A stretch of 64,000 nt of DNA from the NCBI GenBank assembly GCA_017591395.1, contig WEDG01001007.1, forward strand, positions 248,001 to 312,000, in the 5' to 3' direction. Positions 46,701 through 59,130 of this stretch are shown here, piece by piece. The position numbers were made by a program, and so were the translations under genes. Origin of the DNA: Schistocephalus solidus (taxonomy: Eukaryota; Platyhelminthes; Cestoda; Diphyllobothriidea; Diphyllobothriidae). The notes below the pieces were generated by a model. It ran no database searches and was not told the DNA's origin. It saw only the letters and a list, made by a program, of their open reading frames with translations. How positions within the stretch are numbered: position 1 is the first letter of the stretch; the number at the start of each line of letters is the position of its first letter.

Positions 46701-48813
46701 TCCGACGAGCGAACAACCTGGAATGCGAATATTCGTCTCTACTCCTTATTTCTTGTCAGTGAAACTTGTCCAAGAATGTTTTTCTACTCCAGTGCCCATT
46801 TCACTTGACTTCTAAACAGGTCATTTCCGAGTCAGCCTTTTGTGTTGTCGCGTAGAATGTTACTTTCATTCCGGTCATTTACTCTAATAGTTCGAGCAGA
46901 GGGCGATGACCATAGTCCTTCTCCGAGCGTCCAAAATGCACCATAAAACTTGACACATCGGACGGAAGGTAAAAGGCTGGTGTACGAATCCATTCACACC
47001 TCCCCCCATTAGACCACGCTTGTGTCGAGCGATGAGCGAGGCCGTAGTAGATGGCATTATCGGTGATACCCACGCCTGAAGTCATTACCTCCACTGTAGT
47101 ACTCGACCGCATGTCGTTCGGGCTGGAAATTGTGCTTATCATACAGCAATTCGTCGACGAAGACGGTTCCACCCTACGCATAAACACTGGTTTTCATCCA
47201 AGCTGCACTTATGGGGTTTTTTACTCATTCTAACCACGAGAGGTGGACGCTGATGCTGTCGTGTTCTATTTTTTACTACCTCTTTTTGGTTCCAAATAAA
47301 ACAATGTTGCTTGCTTGTACATACAAACTTTCCTTTATTGCGCATTCCCTTTAGACTGCAGTTGGTCACCACCTTAAGGTTATCTCTCTATTGATGTCTA
47401 TTGGCCAGCTGCACACTGAATTTGCTGTCCCGGTGTGCATTTCTATCTCCTAGTTGAGAAATCCTAAGTAAGACTCGTAGGTTTCACCCGCCGACTTTAC
47501 AGATCATGTTCAGTAAGACAGCATACATGGAGTCAACGGTGATACTTACGTTCAAATTACTCTCGCACTCACCTCACGTGACCACAGAACCTCTAACAGA
47601 AGCTGTTTATTGTCCAGGTGACTGCGCTTTAATCGCATTGTTGCACAAGGCTGTTTGTGCACCAGTAGGATGACAAGGCAACCGTATAACTTTCAAAGTA
47701 GACCACCCCCCCGATCACTTGAGTCGCGCTTTTGCATTCTGGGTCATGTTGTCTATGTGCATGACCCTTCAAGTACTCGTGACAGACGTTCAACTGTCAT
47801 CTCATTAATTTCTATCGGAGCGCATGTGCAGACTGACATGTAGGTGTTGCTGATTGCTTCAGCAAATTTTGACCGTTTAAAATGTCGCTCTGCGATGTTT
47901 GCTGAGTATTATTTGAGTAGGATGCAGAATTACGTCCCGTCGAACATCCATTCCACTCTAGAGAGCAAAATAGCTTTGGAATTCAGTTTGAAGGATAGTT
48001 TTTCCGTCGAAAAAGACCATCCTACCCCGGGGGTATTAGAGTTTTGCGACTAATAGCTCATCTGTCTAAGCCATCCTCTTTCCACTGGCTGCTTAGGAGT
48101 GAGCGACTGAAGAGGGGCCTGAACGGACTGGCTGACCATACATTCCCTGCCTATTAGCCAATATAAAGACGCACCTCACACACTTGAATACCATATTTTT
48201 AGTAACGTGACACGAATAGGCAACAATCACAGCGCGCCTCAAGCGTACGGCTTTATCTCTAGTTCGCAATCTTACGAGACGACCTTTAATGCAGATCCAT
48301 TCATCCCACCGGAGTCTCCATGATTCTGGCATCCCCTCTAGCAACCACTCAGGTAGAAGAAACGCCTTTATTTATTTATCACCTGCACACCAAGTCTCCT
48401 CCTGTGTTTGCCTGTAACCCACGGTTTAAACACCGCGCGGACTAACCATGATGAGTTGTGCCTGATTTTCCAGACTAGTAGAAATCCTCCCCCCCTCCGC
48501 CGCCGCCCAGTAGTGCAAAGGGACTTGCACAAAATTCCACGAAGGTTAGTTATTCGCACCTACATTAGCCCTAGAATTGGGTGGGTGAGTGGGCGGGAGG
48601 GGGCGGCAAAGGAGGGATTCTGGTTCTCTCCAGACTGCCTTTGTTCGACGGCAGGAGGCGTTTCCTTTATTGCTCTTTGTACGTTTTGTTGAATTTGACC
48701 TTTTATCCGCTATTTTTTAGCATCGCTTTTACGTTGTTTTGGCAATATTCTTACCCTGCGTTCATTCGTCTTCCATCTCCTGCCGCTATTCACGCGATGC
48801 CGTTCATGTACAG
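46701..48813. other. unkempt intron 2, 3' part
   Basis: 46701-46760 may still be the RT N-terminal side of the Penelope-like relic (KGQLHPTAADR in another frame). Beyond that nothing was recognised. 48485-48510 is a CCG/CCCC-rich patch. Intron 2 ends in CGTTCATGTACAG. Confidence 0.45.
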
Positions 48814-49067
48814 ATATGCGTCACGTGATGGCCCGTTACAAGACAGAACTCTGCAAGAAACCGCCGCGCATGTGTCGTCAGGGGTACTCCTGTCCATACT
48901 ACCACAACGGCAAGGACAAACGCCGGATGCCTGACCGATGGCATTACCGCAGCACGCCCTGTCCGGCCGTTCGTCCTGGTGAAGAATGGCTGGATAGTAG
49001 TCAGTGTGAAATCGGAGATGCCTGCACCTACTGCCACACTCGAACTGAACAGCAGTTTCATCCCGAG
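48814..49067 (+). CDS. UNK: unkempt exon: CCCH fingers 4 and 5
   Basis: Two bases join the G of the previous exon to give Asp, then MRHVMARYKTELCKKPP. Finger 4 is C-x6-C-x5-C-x3-H (LCKKPPRMCRQGYSCPYYHN). Then GKDKRRMPDRWHYRSTPCP, and finger 5 is C-x14-C-x5-C-x3-H (PCPAV ... QCEIGDACTYCHT). It ends RTEQQFHPE, identical to human UNK, with donor GAG|GTGCCT (phase 0). The ATG at 48816 is internal to the protein, not a start. Confidence 0.96.
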
Positions 49068-49469
49068 GTGCCTGCTCCCCCCCTAATTCAGATTTCGTTT
49101 ACTTTCGTTATTGTTTGTATGGTGTCTGCGATATTTGTGAGTGAGAATTTTAATTTCAGCATTTTAGTGCACTCGGACAGTGTCTGACGTGCAAACTTGC
49201 CCAGCGGATCGGAGGTAATACCTTGCCCACTACGCGTTGGTCTTGTTGGCAAGTTAGCTTTCAGAATGAAGTCATTTCGCTTTTTCGCCCGTAGCTGTTT
49301 GTTCTTTCAAATATTGAATTACGTCTCCTGAAGATGCTTTCATAGGAGGAGCGAGATAATCTCGTCCCTGCTGGCTTTTATCAGCAATTGGGCTTATATG
49401 TCGAATCTTGAAACACATGCACATAAATATGGGTATATATTTCAAGATTTGATACGTTTGCGAGACAAC
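49068..49469 (+). other. unkempt intron 3, 5' part
   Basis: About 400 bp with no recognised feature before an RTE fragment. The donor GTGCCT is weaker than the others in this gene. Confidence 0.6.
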
Positions 49470-50160
49470 GCTTTCAAATGTCTTGGAAGCTGAGATTCGC
49501 AGTTGGCGTTGGCTTCCACTTCAGACAGTCGGTCGATGACGGCGTTGGAGATGGTGGAGGGCTGGTTAAGAACGCTTTGGAAGTGCTCCACTCAGCGCTT
49601 CAGGATTTACGTCATCTCAGGTTAGTTCCATCAGCACTGAAAAGAGGGGTGGCTCCTTTGGTGGGAGGTCCGTAGACAGCCTTGGTGGCGAAAGAAGTTC
49701 TTACACTCGTTCCGGTCCGCCTACCCTTGGATCTCCTTGGCCTTGCGGGCTATCCAGGCGTCCTGCATCTCCCACAGCCGTTTTTGTACAAAGCGGTGAC
49801 TTCGGTAGAAGGCTGTATTGTTTGCAGCGGTAGGGCGATCGACGTAGCTTTTGTGCAACCGGTTCTTCTCGGCGAGCAGAGCGTTGATGACCGCGTCATT
49901 GTCATCGAACGAGTCCTGGTGTTGACGATTTGCGCAGCCTAAGACATCCAGGATGGTGGATTGGACCGTGTCCCTCAGTTGGCACCGGTGGTTCTCCACG
50001 GAGGTGTCCTCGTTGGGGACTATGAGCTTGGGTAGCCGGTTGGCTAGTCCGTTGCTGAAAGTGGAGATGGTGAGCAGGCACATTCAACAAAACAGTATTC
50101 GACTTACCTGGTGTTCGCTTACCTTGGAGTCTTCTTCGTGCCTGCAGAAGAAGCCTCATC
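49470..50160 (-). pseudogene. RTE fragment: linker between endonuclease and RT
   Basis: Read on the - strand: GKRTPGKSNTVLLNVPAHH (end of endonuclease region, 50125-50070), SNGLANRLPKLIV, VENHRCQLRDTVQSTILDVL, RQHQDSFDDNDAVINALLAE, FYRSHRFVQKRLWEMQDAW, then in another frame TKAVYGPPTKGATPLFSADG and VIDRLSEVEANA. This is the region that follows the endonuclease in flatworm RTE elements and is exactly the kind of sequence missing from the element at 36215-38890. RT catalytic blocks are not reached. Confidence 0.75.
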
Positions 50161-50670
50161 CGTATGCTCCACGAAAGGGTGGTGCAGGGACGGTGACTTG
50201 CGCGTGATTTCGTTTAAAGTGATAGTAGACTTGCGCTGCATCTACCGCACTTTCCTCCTCCCCGAGCTGAGCCCAGTGTCATGACAGAGTCAAGATAAGC
50301 GCAGATGGAAGAGGGCGCAGGTGGCTGGCACGGCCGGAGCCGCCCATGGGCGTACCACCACACCTGGCTTGGATCCCGTTGTTTGGGAGAGCCCTAAAGG
50401 CCACATTCAGAAGGTGCCATTGCAGCCTGACTCTCAGTCCGCCAGTCAGCCACTCCACACAGAAACACATTGGGCTGATCACGCGTTCTGAGTTATTCTG
50501 TCAGTTGGCAACCTTCGAAGCCACGGCTTTTAGCGTACCGGGATAGTTTCAGGCGCATCAGATTGTTTATAGTGAGGGAAATGCGCTGAGCCGTCGGATT
50601 CACTCTCTCCCTCATCTCCACAATCAGACCACCATCCGAGCCGGTTAGTTTTCTGTTGTGGGAGTGGGAT
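50161..50670 (-). repeat. RTE 3'-end copy (B-type), lacking its 3' terminus
   Basis: Matches the RTE 3' UTR but the last 35 bp, including the hairpin, are missing at the junction with the RTE fragment at 50160. Confidence 0.75.
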
Positions 50671-50950
50671 TAGTTGTTTGATGTGATCGTGGACACACCC
50701 ATGTACACACAATTTCGGACGCTGCTTTTTTGCCGCGCGCATCCGGTCTAAAAGCCACATTCCTTCATCTGCCAGATCGACGTGTGGACTTCCGGATTGT
50801 GCGTAAAAAAGGCATTTTGCTCAACGGCGGTGGGGGTCAATCATGTTCCATAGCCAGATCGGTGAGCGCCACACTATGATAAATCAGGAGATTTCCTGAG
50901 AAATTGTAAAAAATGACAGGTCATTGACCTAGAATACTCTCGCTCACCAT

Positions 50951-51089
50951 TACCACTGCCACCACCACCACCACCACCACCACCACCACCACCACCACCA
51001 CCACCACCACCACCACCACCACCACCACCACACACCACAACAACAACAACAACAACAACCACCACAACAACAACAACCACCACCACCAC
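50951..51089. repeat. (CCA)n/(CAA)n compound microsatellite
   Basis: About 26 consecutive CCA units, then CACACCA, then alternating runs of CAA and CCA to 51089. It lies within intron 3. Long CCA open frames here (poly-Trp, poly-Gly or poly-Val on the other strand) are artefacts of the repeat. Confidence 0.95.
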
Positions 51090-51744
51090 GGATATTTTCC
51101 GTCGTGTTTGTCATTCTCCTGCAGTCCACTGTTTTTGCAGTCGTGCGCAAATTCTCTCTCTGTTTTGTCTCTTAACGTTCGACTATATGTATCCAGCTGG
51201 ATTGTCAGAGTTTCCATGTTCATGTATCTAACCTTATGTAACATGATTACACGGCTTTTATGTGATATGATCATACTTTTTGCTGAGAGCCGTTCAGACC
51301 TGATTTACCTGACAATACTCCATGCCCAATGGGTGTCTGAACACAATGGTCATTTGTGCAATCTCTGGACTGAGTACGGATTAGTAGCGACTTAAATGCA
51401 AGGTTTTTGAACCTTTCTTCTTGGCAATCGCGACCGAGGGTCGGGGGAATTTTCGCTAGCTTTAGGTATCCTATTCGCACACCTGTGCACATGCTACCTC
51501 CCTATGACAACCAGGAAAATAATCCAAGTAATGGGTATTAAAAAGCTACTCACAATCTTTTTGCTTCCTCTCACCCGACCAGACGTTTCTGCTAGCTGGA
51601 GCGTCGGTTCAGGCAGATGAGCCTTGTCATCGCTATCATAGCCACCCCATCCAGAGTGGCTAACCCCGGTTACTTCTGTTCAGCAGCCCTCCTCCGTCCA
51701 CGGTCCACCATGACGCTCACCTGCCCTCTTAATTCTGCCTTTAG
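51090..51744 (+). other. unkempt intron 3, 3' part
   Basis: Nothing recognised. It ends in a pyrimidine-rich tract CTGCCCTCTTAATTCTGCCT then TTAG, a convincing acceptor. Confidence 0.7.
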
Positions 51745-52144
51745 ATCTACAAGTCAACAAAATGCAACGATGTGTTAAATTCAGGCTACTGTCCTCGGGG
51801 CCCCTTCTGCGCCTTTGCTCACGATGACACGGAAATGGCCATCGGCCGAGATTATCTGGCCAATTTTCAGCATTTTCCCCTGTCACCGCAGTCCACTGCC
51901 ACCGCAACGGGTGCCATCGTAGCTCCTACCAGTGCTGCTCTTTCCGGCCAGCAGTTCCTTCAACTAAGGGGACACCGCACAGCTTCTAGTGGTGCTGGTC
52001 ATGACCTGGACCTCTTCTCTCCTGGCGGATCTTCCGCCATCTTCAGTCCCAACTCATCCCCCTCCAGCTCTGGACACGTTGGTGTGGGCAATCCAGCCAT
52101 ACGCGGCCTTCACTGGCCGCCGTGCTCTACGCCCATCCTTCCTG
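51745..52144 (+). CDS. UNK: unkempt exon: finger 6 and Ser-rich region
   Basis: Begins IYKSTKCNDVLNSGYC directly after HPE of the previous exon, as in animal UNK. Finger 6 is C-x8-C-x5-C-x3-H (KCNDV ... GYCPRGPFCAFAHDD). Then GRDYLANFQHFPLSPQS, which parallels the EYLKNFK block of UNK but follows finger 6 much sooner than in the human protein. The rest is Ser/Gly/Pro-rich low-complexity sequence (SPNSSPSSSGHVGVGN). The donor CCTG|GTGAGT leaves one base (phase 1). Confidence 0.95.
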
Positions 52145-53580
52145 GTGAGTACATCAATAAATTTTTCAATACTGGCTTAATCGGGAACAACGTTTTCATT
52201 TCCAACTCCCTTTGGCCGTTTGTTTGCCCCGCTGCACTCAGTTGGCTGCGATCTAAACCGCATACCGCGAGGAAACTTTACTGACTCAGTTACTGGGGCG
52301 TGCTCTGATGTTTCTGTGAGAAAATCATTTGCTCTCTGTATTAGTCAAAAACTACGTCCTTCATAGTAAGCATTTGACGGTAGTTCGTCGTTCTCAATGG
52401 CAACCACTTCTGTCCTGCGGGCTCATTCTTAACTCGCGTAAATTGGTTTTTGGTGAGGAAGGCTTTCAGTGTCTCATCATATGGCAGTAGGAAGGCCAAG
52501 TGCAAGCGAAGGATGACTGGGGAGGAGAGCACAGTAGCTTACTTGATTAGGTTCGTCTCTACGCGTAGCACGCACGCGTCGTTCTCTATAAGAAAGGAAT
52601 TTCGGATCACTCATAGAGAAGAGTCCCTTTAAAGATCACACGAAGAGGCATTGCAGCCTAAGCCTGCGGATAAGCATCGTGATGTCTCGCTAATACGGCT
52701 TTCCAGGCCACAATTTCTATCGCGTCTGAGTACTTTAAAGGCATATTAGTTTTGGCTAATGAGGAGAGTGTTTGCTTGATGCCCTTTTGATCGGTCTCAC
52801 CCGCAGTCCCTCTCGTCATACATCAGTAACTAGTCTGGGTCAAATAGCCCGGATATGAGATTTTATCCAGTTATTGACGTTGACCTAAACCGCCTACTAA
52901 CGTGTCGCATGCATGTGCGACCCCTCAGTTCACCTAAACATCACGAAGCATTCCCTTTTGGTTGATATTCATGTCTTTCCTAGGCTGTTAGGCGCTAGGC
53001 TGTTAACAATTTTCGCTCAGATATTGCAACCGTGCCATCATGACTAGCATCTTTCGGGGGTTGAACTTTGTCCTCAGAAAAACTGCTCAATGTTCTTTGT
53101 CGCAGTATCGTTTTTGCTGCAATGGCAGCCATTTGTTAGACATCCATGGAGGTCTGTTTGGTGATCACTCTGTAGTCGGCTAAGGTTCGAAGACCCCTGT
53201 AAAGCGTTTTTGCAGGCGATTTCTGGATATTCATACGTTCCAAATGTTCGCCTCAACCGCAGCACACTACCTTCTTGTGGCTTGACTGCGCCTGTTGTCG
53301 CTAAGATGGCTGGTTCTCCGTTGTCGTCTACCCTGCGATGATTAAGCCATTAGCTGGTATTTGAGGCAACCCTACACCCTTTCAGCTGATGTAGGTTTTC
53401 TAGGACTTGAGACTAAGTCGCGTCGTCCTCTACTCTGCCGTAGCGATGGTTTTTTGGATTTATACCAATAAGATTTGTGATTTTTCTGCCATCTAGCAAA
53501 TCATGGACTTTTTGACAGAGAACTATCGAGCTGTGACATAGAGTTCTCTGCGTCCTTAACATAAAACCATACGGATAACA
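52145..53580 (+). other. unkempt intron 4, 5' part: nothing recognised
   Basis: No exon, repeat copy or conserved frame found. A small duplication GGCTGTTAGGCGCTAGGCTGTTA occurs near 52983-53005. Confidence 0.45.
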
Positions 53581-53785
53581 CGAACCCAAACTTTAACTTT
53601 TAACATACTCCTGACCCTAACCCCAACCTTAAACCTAACCCTAAACATACCCTCGATCTTGCCATAAATAGTTAACCTAATTTTCCCGGAATTTGGTTAA
53701 AGCCGCATGCACTGTGGGTGGTTTCCGTTCCCATGTCCTGTTTAGGCGGTCACAAAAGACACAACCCTACAAACTTCCCTCCCGC
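53581..53785. repeat. Dispersed repeat with telomere-like CCCTAA units, copy 1
   Basis: Degenerate CCCTAACCCCAACCTTAAACCTAACCCTAAAC (53615-53647) followed by a flank (GGTGGTTTCC ... TGTCCTGTTTAGGCGGTCACA, 53718-53755) that recurs at 56163-56205 as GATGGTTCCT ... TGTTCTATTTAGGCGGCCATACA. Confidence 0.6.
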
Positions 53786-54349
53786 AGCCGTTTCGTCCTT
53801 TTCGCCAGCTGCTGCTTTATTTTTTGGTTGGACGTTATTTCCATTCGGGACTGGTCGTGGTCGAGGCGACTGGCCTTTTTAAAAGGTACTGGGCTCCAAT
53901 TGACAAGTTCTGACGGCAATTGTGGGGAGATATGTCCTCAGAAAAATGAGCTCTTTCGGTCTGTCCTAACATAGGTATGTGCCTGCATGCTTAACTTACC
54001 TTTACTGCCTCCAGCCTCTTCATCCTCGTTTCAGATAACCCTGGAGTCGCTTCTGCAGTCCCCACACGCAATCCGACCCCATAGTGTGGTAGGCGTTGCG
54101 AAAAGTTGTGCAATAATAAGCCTAATCACGAATAGCATGACGCATGTTTCCTGAAATAGCACACTTCTTGCCGAACCTCATCTAGGGGTTTTAGGCGCCG
54201 TCTAAATACTAGGAGGTCGGGGAAGGGGCTAACACGTGGCCGTCGACGAGCGTAGTCTGTTGTCACGGTGTCCCTTAGGTGTTTATAGCAATGAATCAAG
54301 TCCCACATTTTGGTGTTGAAAGACGGAACTTGAATTGCCGATACAAGCG
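53786..54349. other. Intron 4, nothing recognised
   Basis: No supported feature; short frames lack motifs. Confidence 0.4.
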
Positions 54350-54590
54350 AAAATGCAAGTCTCAGGAAGTAATTGAGAAGCAGTCGATGCGATCGCTGGG
54401 ACAAGAGCTTTTATTTGCCATAGGCATGCAGTAGCATAGGGACTGCATCCTATAAGTACTGCGACTCCCTGTGTACGCGTTACCCTTGTCTGAAGCTGTC
54501 TCCGAAGATGGGTTTGGGTTGGAATCCGAAATGTCAGACGAATAAAGCCCTTGTCCCAGCGATCGTATCGGCTTCTCAACAACTCAACAA
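54350..54590. repeat. Inverted pair of the GATCGCTGGGACAAG repeat
   Basis: GAGAAGCAGTCGATGCGATCGCTGGGACAAG (54371-54403) and its near complement CTTGTCCCAGCGATCGTATCGGCTTCTC (54553-54580) lie about 150 bp apart, so the segment can fold back. Related to 41290-41420. Confidence 0.6.
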
Positions 54591-56000
54591 CTATTTCGCG
54601 TTATAACCCTTAGTCACCTGTACTTTCTTTCGAGTCCGTCTTCAATGGTGTTTCCTTTGCAGAATTGTCCGCGAAGAGACGCACAAAGTTGGCTTCCACC
54701 TGATACATTGTTACCTCGTTAGTATTCACTTAAAATAGCGATGACAAGAACGCTGAACCTTGTTGTATGTTCGTCTTTCAGCTCAATGCGTATGAGAAAG
54801 TTGATTTTTCTGGATAATTAGGACTGGATCCGGCGAATAAAGTGAGCAGGAATGCCCTCTTCGGACATTTTCCCATATCATGGCGTCTCAACAAACTGGC
54901 TCGTAGATATCAGGAAAGGCACCCATACGATCTCGGAACAGCTGTCAACGAACTGGAGCCATTCATGCGGAGTTTCGTTCTTATTCTGTGACAATAGGCC
55001 CGTAACAGTTGGAATATATATTTAGTGAACTGTCACAATGCAGTCTGCCTGGCCATAGAGAATCCCATGGGTAGTCAAGCGCTGAAGTAGCATCCAGCAA
55101 ACAAACGAGGATGAGCTGTTGATAGCAGCGGCGATACTTGGCAATAAGTGCTAACGATCGCATCCCCGTTCCGATCGAGAGTCGTAGTAATATTCTTGTC
55201 CATGTATTGCTGCGGAAGCAGATGCGACTGGAGGTAACTACAAATTTTCTGAAGCCATACCGAAGAGGCTTATGTAAAGATACTTTTGTCGCTTTTTGTT
55301 CAATATATTCGAGGGTTATAAGCGTAAGGGAATGATAGTTCATGTTGCGTTTACTGCCTGTTTAACAAGACGGCTGGAGATAGCTACAGTGGTGGCCCAT
55401 GTTGTGAGCCCTGAGAGCCGACGTCTTACTTCGTTATAGGCCGTACCTTTCGGCAACACGCTCTCTTGGTTGTAGCCGAACACTCAACTATGCCTGGTCA
55501 TGCCAATTATCTCAGATTCTGCCCGTGGAGTTGTCTTCAGCAAGTGTTATCAAGGATTAATCGGCTCAGCGCGGTGAAATTGTAAGGACTGTTAGGATTC
55601 TTACAACGATTCGTCATTGCCTAGTGCCCCAGCACCACTCGGAGACGCATAACCCTTCCTCTTTTTCGCATTCTACTTCACCGCAACGAAAAGCTCTTAC
55701 AGTCAATCACGTTTGAGTACTGTTTGCATTTCGTTACAGGTGGCCTTGCTCCGCACCAATCAGCATATAGCGTTGAGCTGGTGGCAGCGCCAAGAGGGCG
55801 CGAGAGTTCCATCCTCGATGACACCTGTTCCTGGCGCCTTAGTGAAACGTTGACTTAGTCAAACAAGGCTATTGTCGATCAGAGTTGTCAGGAATGCCGT
55901 TATAAAGGCGCCTGTGTTCTCCAATTGAGCAACGTCTAGCCTATTCTTTTCCTTCCTACAAACGCTTTTAGTCTTATTTGATAAAGGTTTCCTACCTTTA
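54591..56000. other. Intron 4, nothing recognised
   Basis: No repeat copy, exon or RNA gene supported. Confidence 0.4.
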
Positions 56001-56230
56001 AAACAATAGGTGGACCATCTAATGAAACTATAGGGTTGAGGCTTAGGGTAGGGCTAGTGTTTCAGTTTAGTTTTATGTTAGGGCAAATTTTGGCGTTAAG
56101 ACCTGGGAATATTTACCCTTCCTGCAATTTATTGTAAAGCTACATACGTTAAGGGGGCGCGATGGTTCCTACTGGAGTGTTCTATTTAGGCGGCCATACA
56201 GGGCATACCTACAAAATATTCTTTCTTGCA
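56001..56230. repeat. Dispersed repeat with telomere-like TTAGGG units, copy 2
   Basis: GGGTTGAGGCTTAGGGTAGGGCTAG and TTATGTTAGGGC at 56033-56087, then GGGAATATTTACCC (56106-56119), and the flank shared with copy 1. GGGAGTATTTACCC also occurs in copy 3 at 61543-61556. Confidence 0.6.
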
Positions 56231-59130
56231 TGCATTTGGTAAAGAATTACGCCTCATTCGGATGTAATCTTTCGGTTGCAACACCTTTTTTTCAATTCCC
56301 GAATACTTTTGAAGCTGACCAACGGCTTGAAAGCTAAGTGGTTCATGCTTTCCTTTCCTCGTATCTATCTCTCCGCCTCATTAAATTTGGCAATGGATCT
56401 GGATCTTGTTATATAGTTCACAAGCAGCACAAACACTATTAATGAACATTTAACTATCTTCAAATATCTCATAAGTAGTATCTTTTAAACTGAAAGTAAC
56501 CTTTGTTTTGAGTATATATTAGAAGAAGACGTAATTATTTAGAAAAGGTATACTTTTCATGTGTTCTGTAAAATATATATTTGTAGGGTTTTCGACATTC
56601 AGTGGGAGCATGTCATCCTACTAAAGTATTCCTTTTTGATCGAATGTAGTTTGTGCATGTGGCTGAAAAGAAAGTCGGAATTTTAGAGTAACGGCAATAT
56701 TTTAGGAGTATGCTTTGCGAAACTCAATTTATCCTTGCTGATCGAGAACACATTTAAAAATCTTGAGTTCATGAGTTCGCCCATCTGCTGCACGTTGAGA
56801 ACTAAAAGATGCCACCCTCAGAGCGACTCTTCCAGCGGTATCAGGAAAGTGCCAAGAAGATATTAAAATTTTGAAGTGTTTGTAGCTCTTGCATCCCCTC
56901 ACTCACGACGTGTTCTCTAAGATTCAGACCAGGAACCTAAAACTCACTTTTTGGGTAGAGTTCTATGGACTGAGTTATTTTGATAACAACACCAATGATT
57001 GGATGCGAATTGGGCTTGTTTGTGTTTGTTCGACGACCGATAGTACGTTTTGTTTGCATGGACAGAAAGCGAGGCCTGGGCATTGCTGGCTTTAATGTGC
57101 CAGTTGTTTGGGCTAAATCCGTTCCTAGATGATCAGTATCTTTATCGGGTAAGAACGTTACCCACCAGAATTTCGTGTGGGGAGCCATATTTCGATGAAA
57201 GTGAGCATCTCCTCTATTCTGACCACTATTCCAGTTCGGTTCAGTTACTTCTGTTTCGACCGTACGCTGTTTGAGTCTTGTAGCCTCTTCGTCATGCTCT
57301 ACTGCGGGATTGATTGATGGACTTGTTACTAACACACCAAGTGCGTATGGCGTTGATCTTTCAAGTGCTGAACTTTTGGTACATGCTTACTCCTGCCACT
57401 CCGTAGATGACATTCTGGTATCACAATTCTTCTACTCGCCGAGTCTGCTCAGTGGCCGCAACCCCTTTTTATTTTGAGATTTTATGTAGCATGTAATATT
57501 TTACAAGGCTGCCGAGTAAGTGTCGACTGGCTGTGCCTTTTTGTTCACAGATTCATACGAAACATCCTTCTCTTTTGGACAAATATACTCGCAGTACCTG
57601 ACGAACCTTTGTCACTGAGTCTCTCAGTGGGGGCTAAAGGTAGGCGATAAAACATTAGCATTTCGGTACAAACTAATTAGCGCAACGAGACTCCCTGATG
57701 CCACTTCTGTCGCAGATAACATGACGATTCTGCAGTACCGGTCTCTGTGACTCACTCTGATGTCGTTTTGCTAATAACATCCTGCCATTAGCGTAATCGT
57801 TTGCCTTGGAGTCCTTTCTTCGCCGAGACTTGTTTCACCTAATGATTAACCAACCTATTTCCAAGAGTGGTGCTTATCTGTCGAGCTCGTTTATGGCAGA
57901 TACAAATAAGCGCAACTTTGCATTAAAGAGACCGTCTATATCCTTTAGCACACTGTTTGTCTGAGGAATATTCTTCAACGAACGATATCATTTTGCCATT
58001 CCAGCCCCTGTGCGTTCATCGCATCATCTGCATCCAGACATTCAGGGCAAGGGGGCGTAAGTTGTCAGCATCAAATCGATCGGAATGTGGTGTGTAGGAC
58101 TGGGGCAAGCCAGGAGGAGGTGAATATGCAGACCGAGGTAGTCCATTTATGGGGGAACCGTGGCCAGTAGAATGTGAGGTCCTTTCAGAAAACTGTGGAA
58201 ACTGCGTTCATTTTCGAACAAGGAGCCCTAGAAAAATATATAATTGTATGACACATCGTGTTTTGCTTCTGAATTTGCATAGATCAGGTCACAACCTGTC
58301 CGGACTGGGCAATCTTACTTCAAGCACTCTTGCGAAAGAAAACGAATTTGTATCAAGCCCTACCCGAGATATGTAAAACCTTGGCAAATTATCTTATTAG
58401 TTGATTATGCGGAATGGCTGAAAGCCGTGCTACAACCAAAAAGCCGCACAGTGCACGTATGAGGACTCCGTGCGTTCAGCCATAACTCGAAGAAATGAAG
58501 TTATCATTTATTAGCAAGTCTACCGATAGCATTATGACGTGAACTTTGGTCCATTTAGTAGACCTTTAAACCCTTTCCCGTTAGTTGTGGTAGTGAACAG
58601 TCAGCTTCCCCAGGACTCGAATGGCGTACTCTGGGAGCGGCTTTACGAAGTTTCCTATGATCTTGGGAACCGAATCTCCACTTTCGTCACGTGCAGCACT
58701 AACCTTATGCCTACAATAATCGTCAATCAGCCAGTCGATGCGTCTAAAGTCGTTTGTCCATTCTCCCGCTAAAATCTTGTCCCTCCACCGCTTACCCTGT
58801 TAAGTCTATGACACTGTCGTACTGGTCAGTATGCCGTTGCCATGTCTTTTCAGATGAATCCTCATACGCGTTATTTCGGTCAAAGGCATTCATGCCCACG
58901 AGTGTAATCTTTTCCAATCCTGGTCCTTCTCCGTTGTCTGTATGACAGAAACAATTAAGCTCGACACTATCCCACTATCTGTCAACTCCTGTCGCCTCGT
59001 TTTTTAATGTTTCTCTCGCCTCTGCCCCAAGGAATACGTCTGCCAGCAACCGTCGGCCTTGCGTAGGCGTGAGTTCTTTGTTTACAGTAGCACAGTGCAG
59101 TTTGTACTGTGTGGGTGTGTTTAACCAAAG
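56231..59130. other. Intron 4, nothing recognised
   Basis: 2.9 kb, partly AT-rich (56400-56700). Open frames up to 132 codons (56937-57335, -) show no motif and overlap frames on the other strand. Confidence 0.4.

Noticed and set aside
48816..49187. Reading the ATG at 48816 as a gene start
   Set aside because: The residues before and after it join in phase to the flanking exons, and the frame runs past a consensus position for the donor at 49068 into intron sequence.
50874..51274. Frames of poly-Trp, poly-Gly and poly-Val across the CCA tract
   Set aside because: Products of the trinucleotide repeat in three frames, without flanking conservation.
56937..57335. 132-codon - strand frame
   Set aside because: No motif, low-complexity Asn/Thr/Lys-rich end, overlapped by frames on the + strand.
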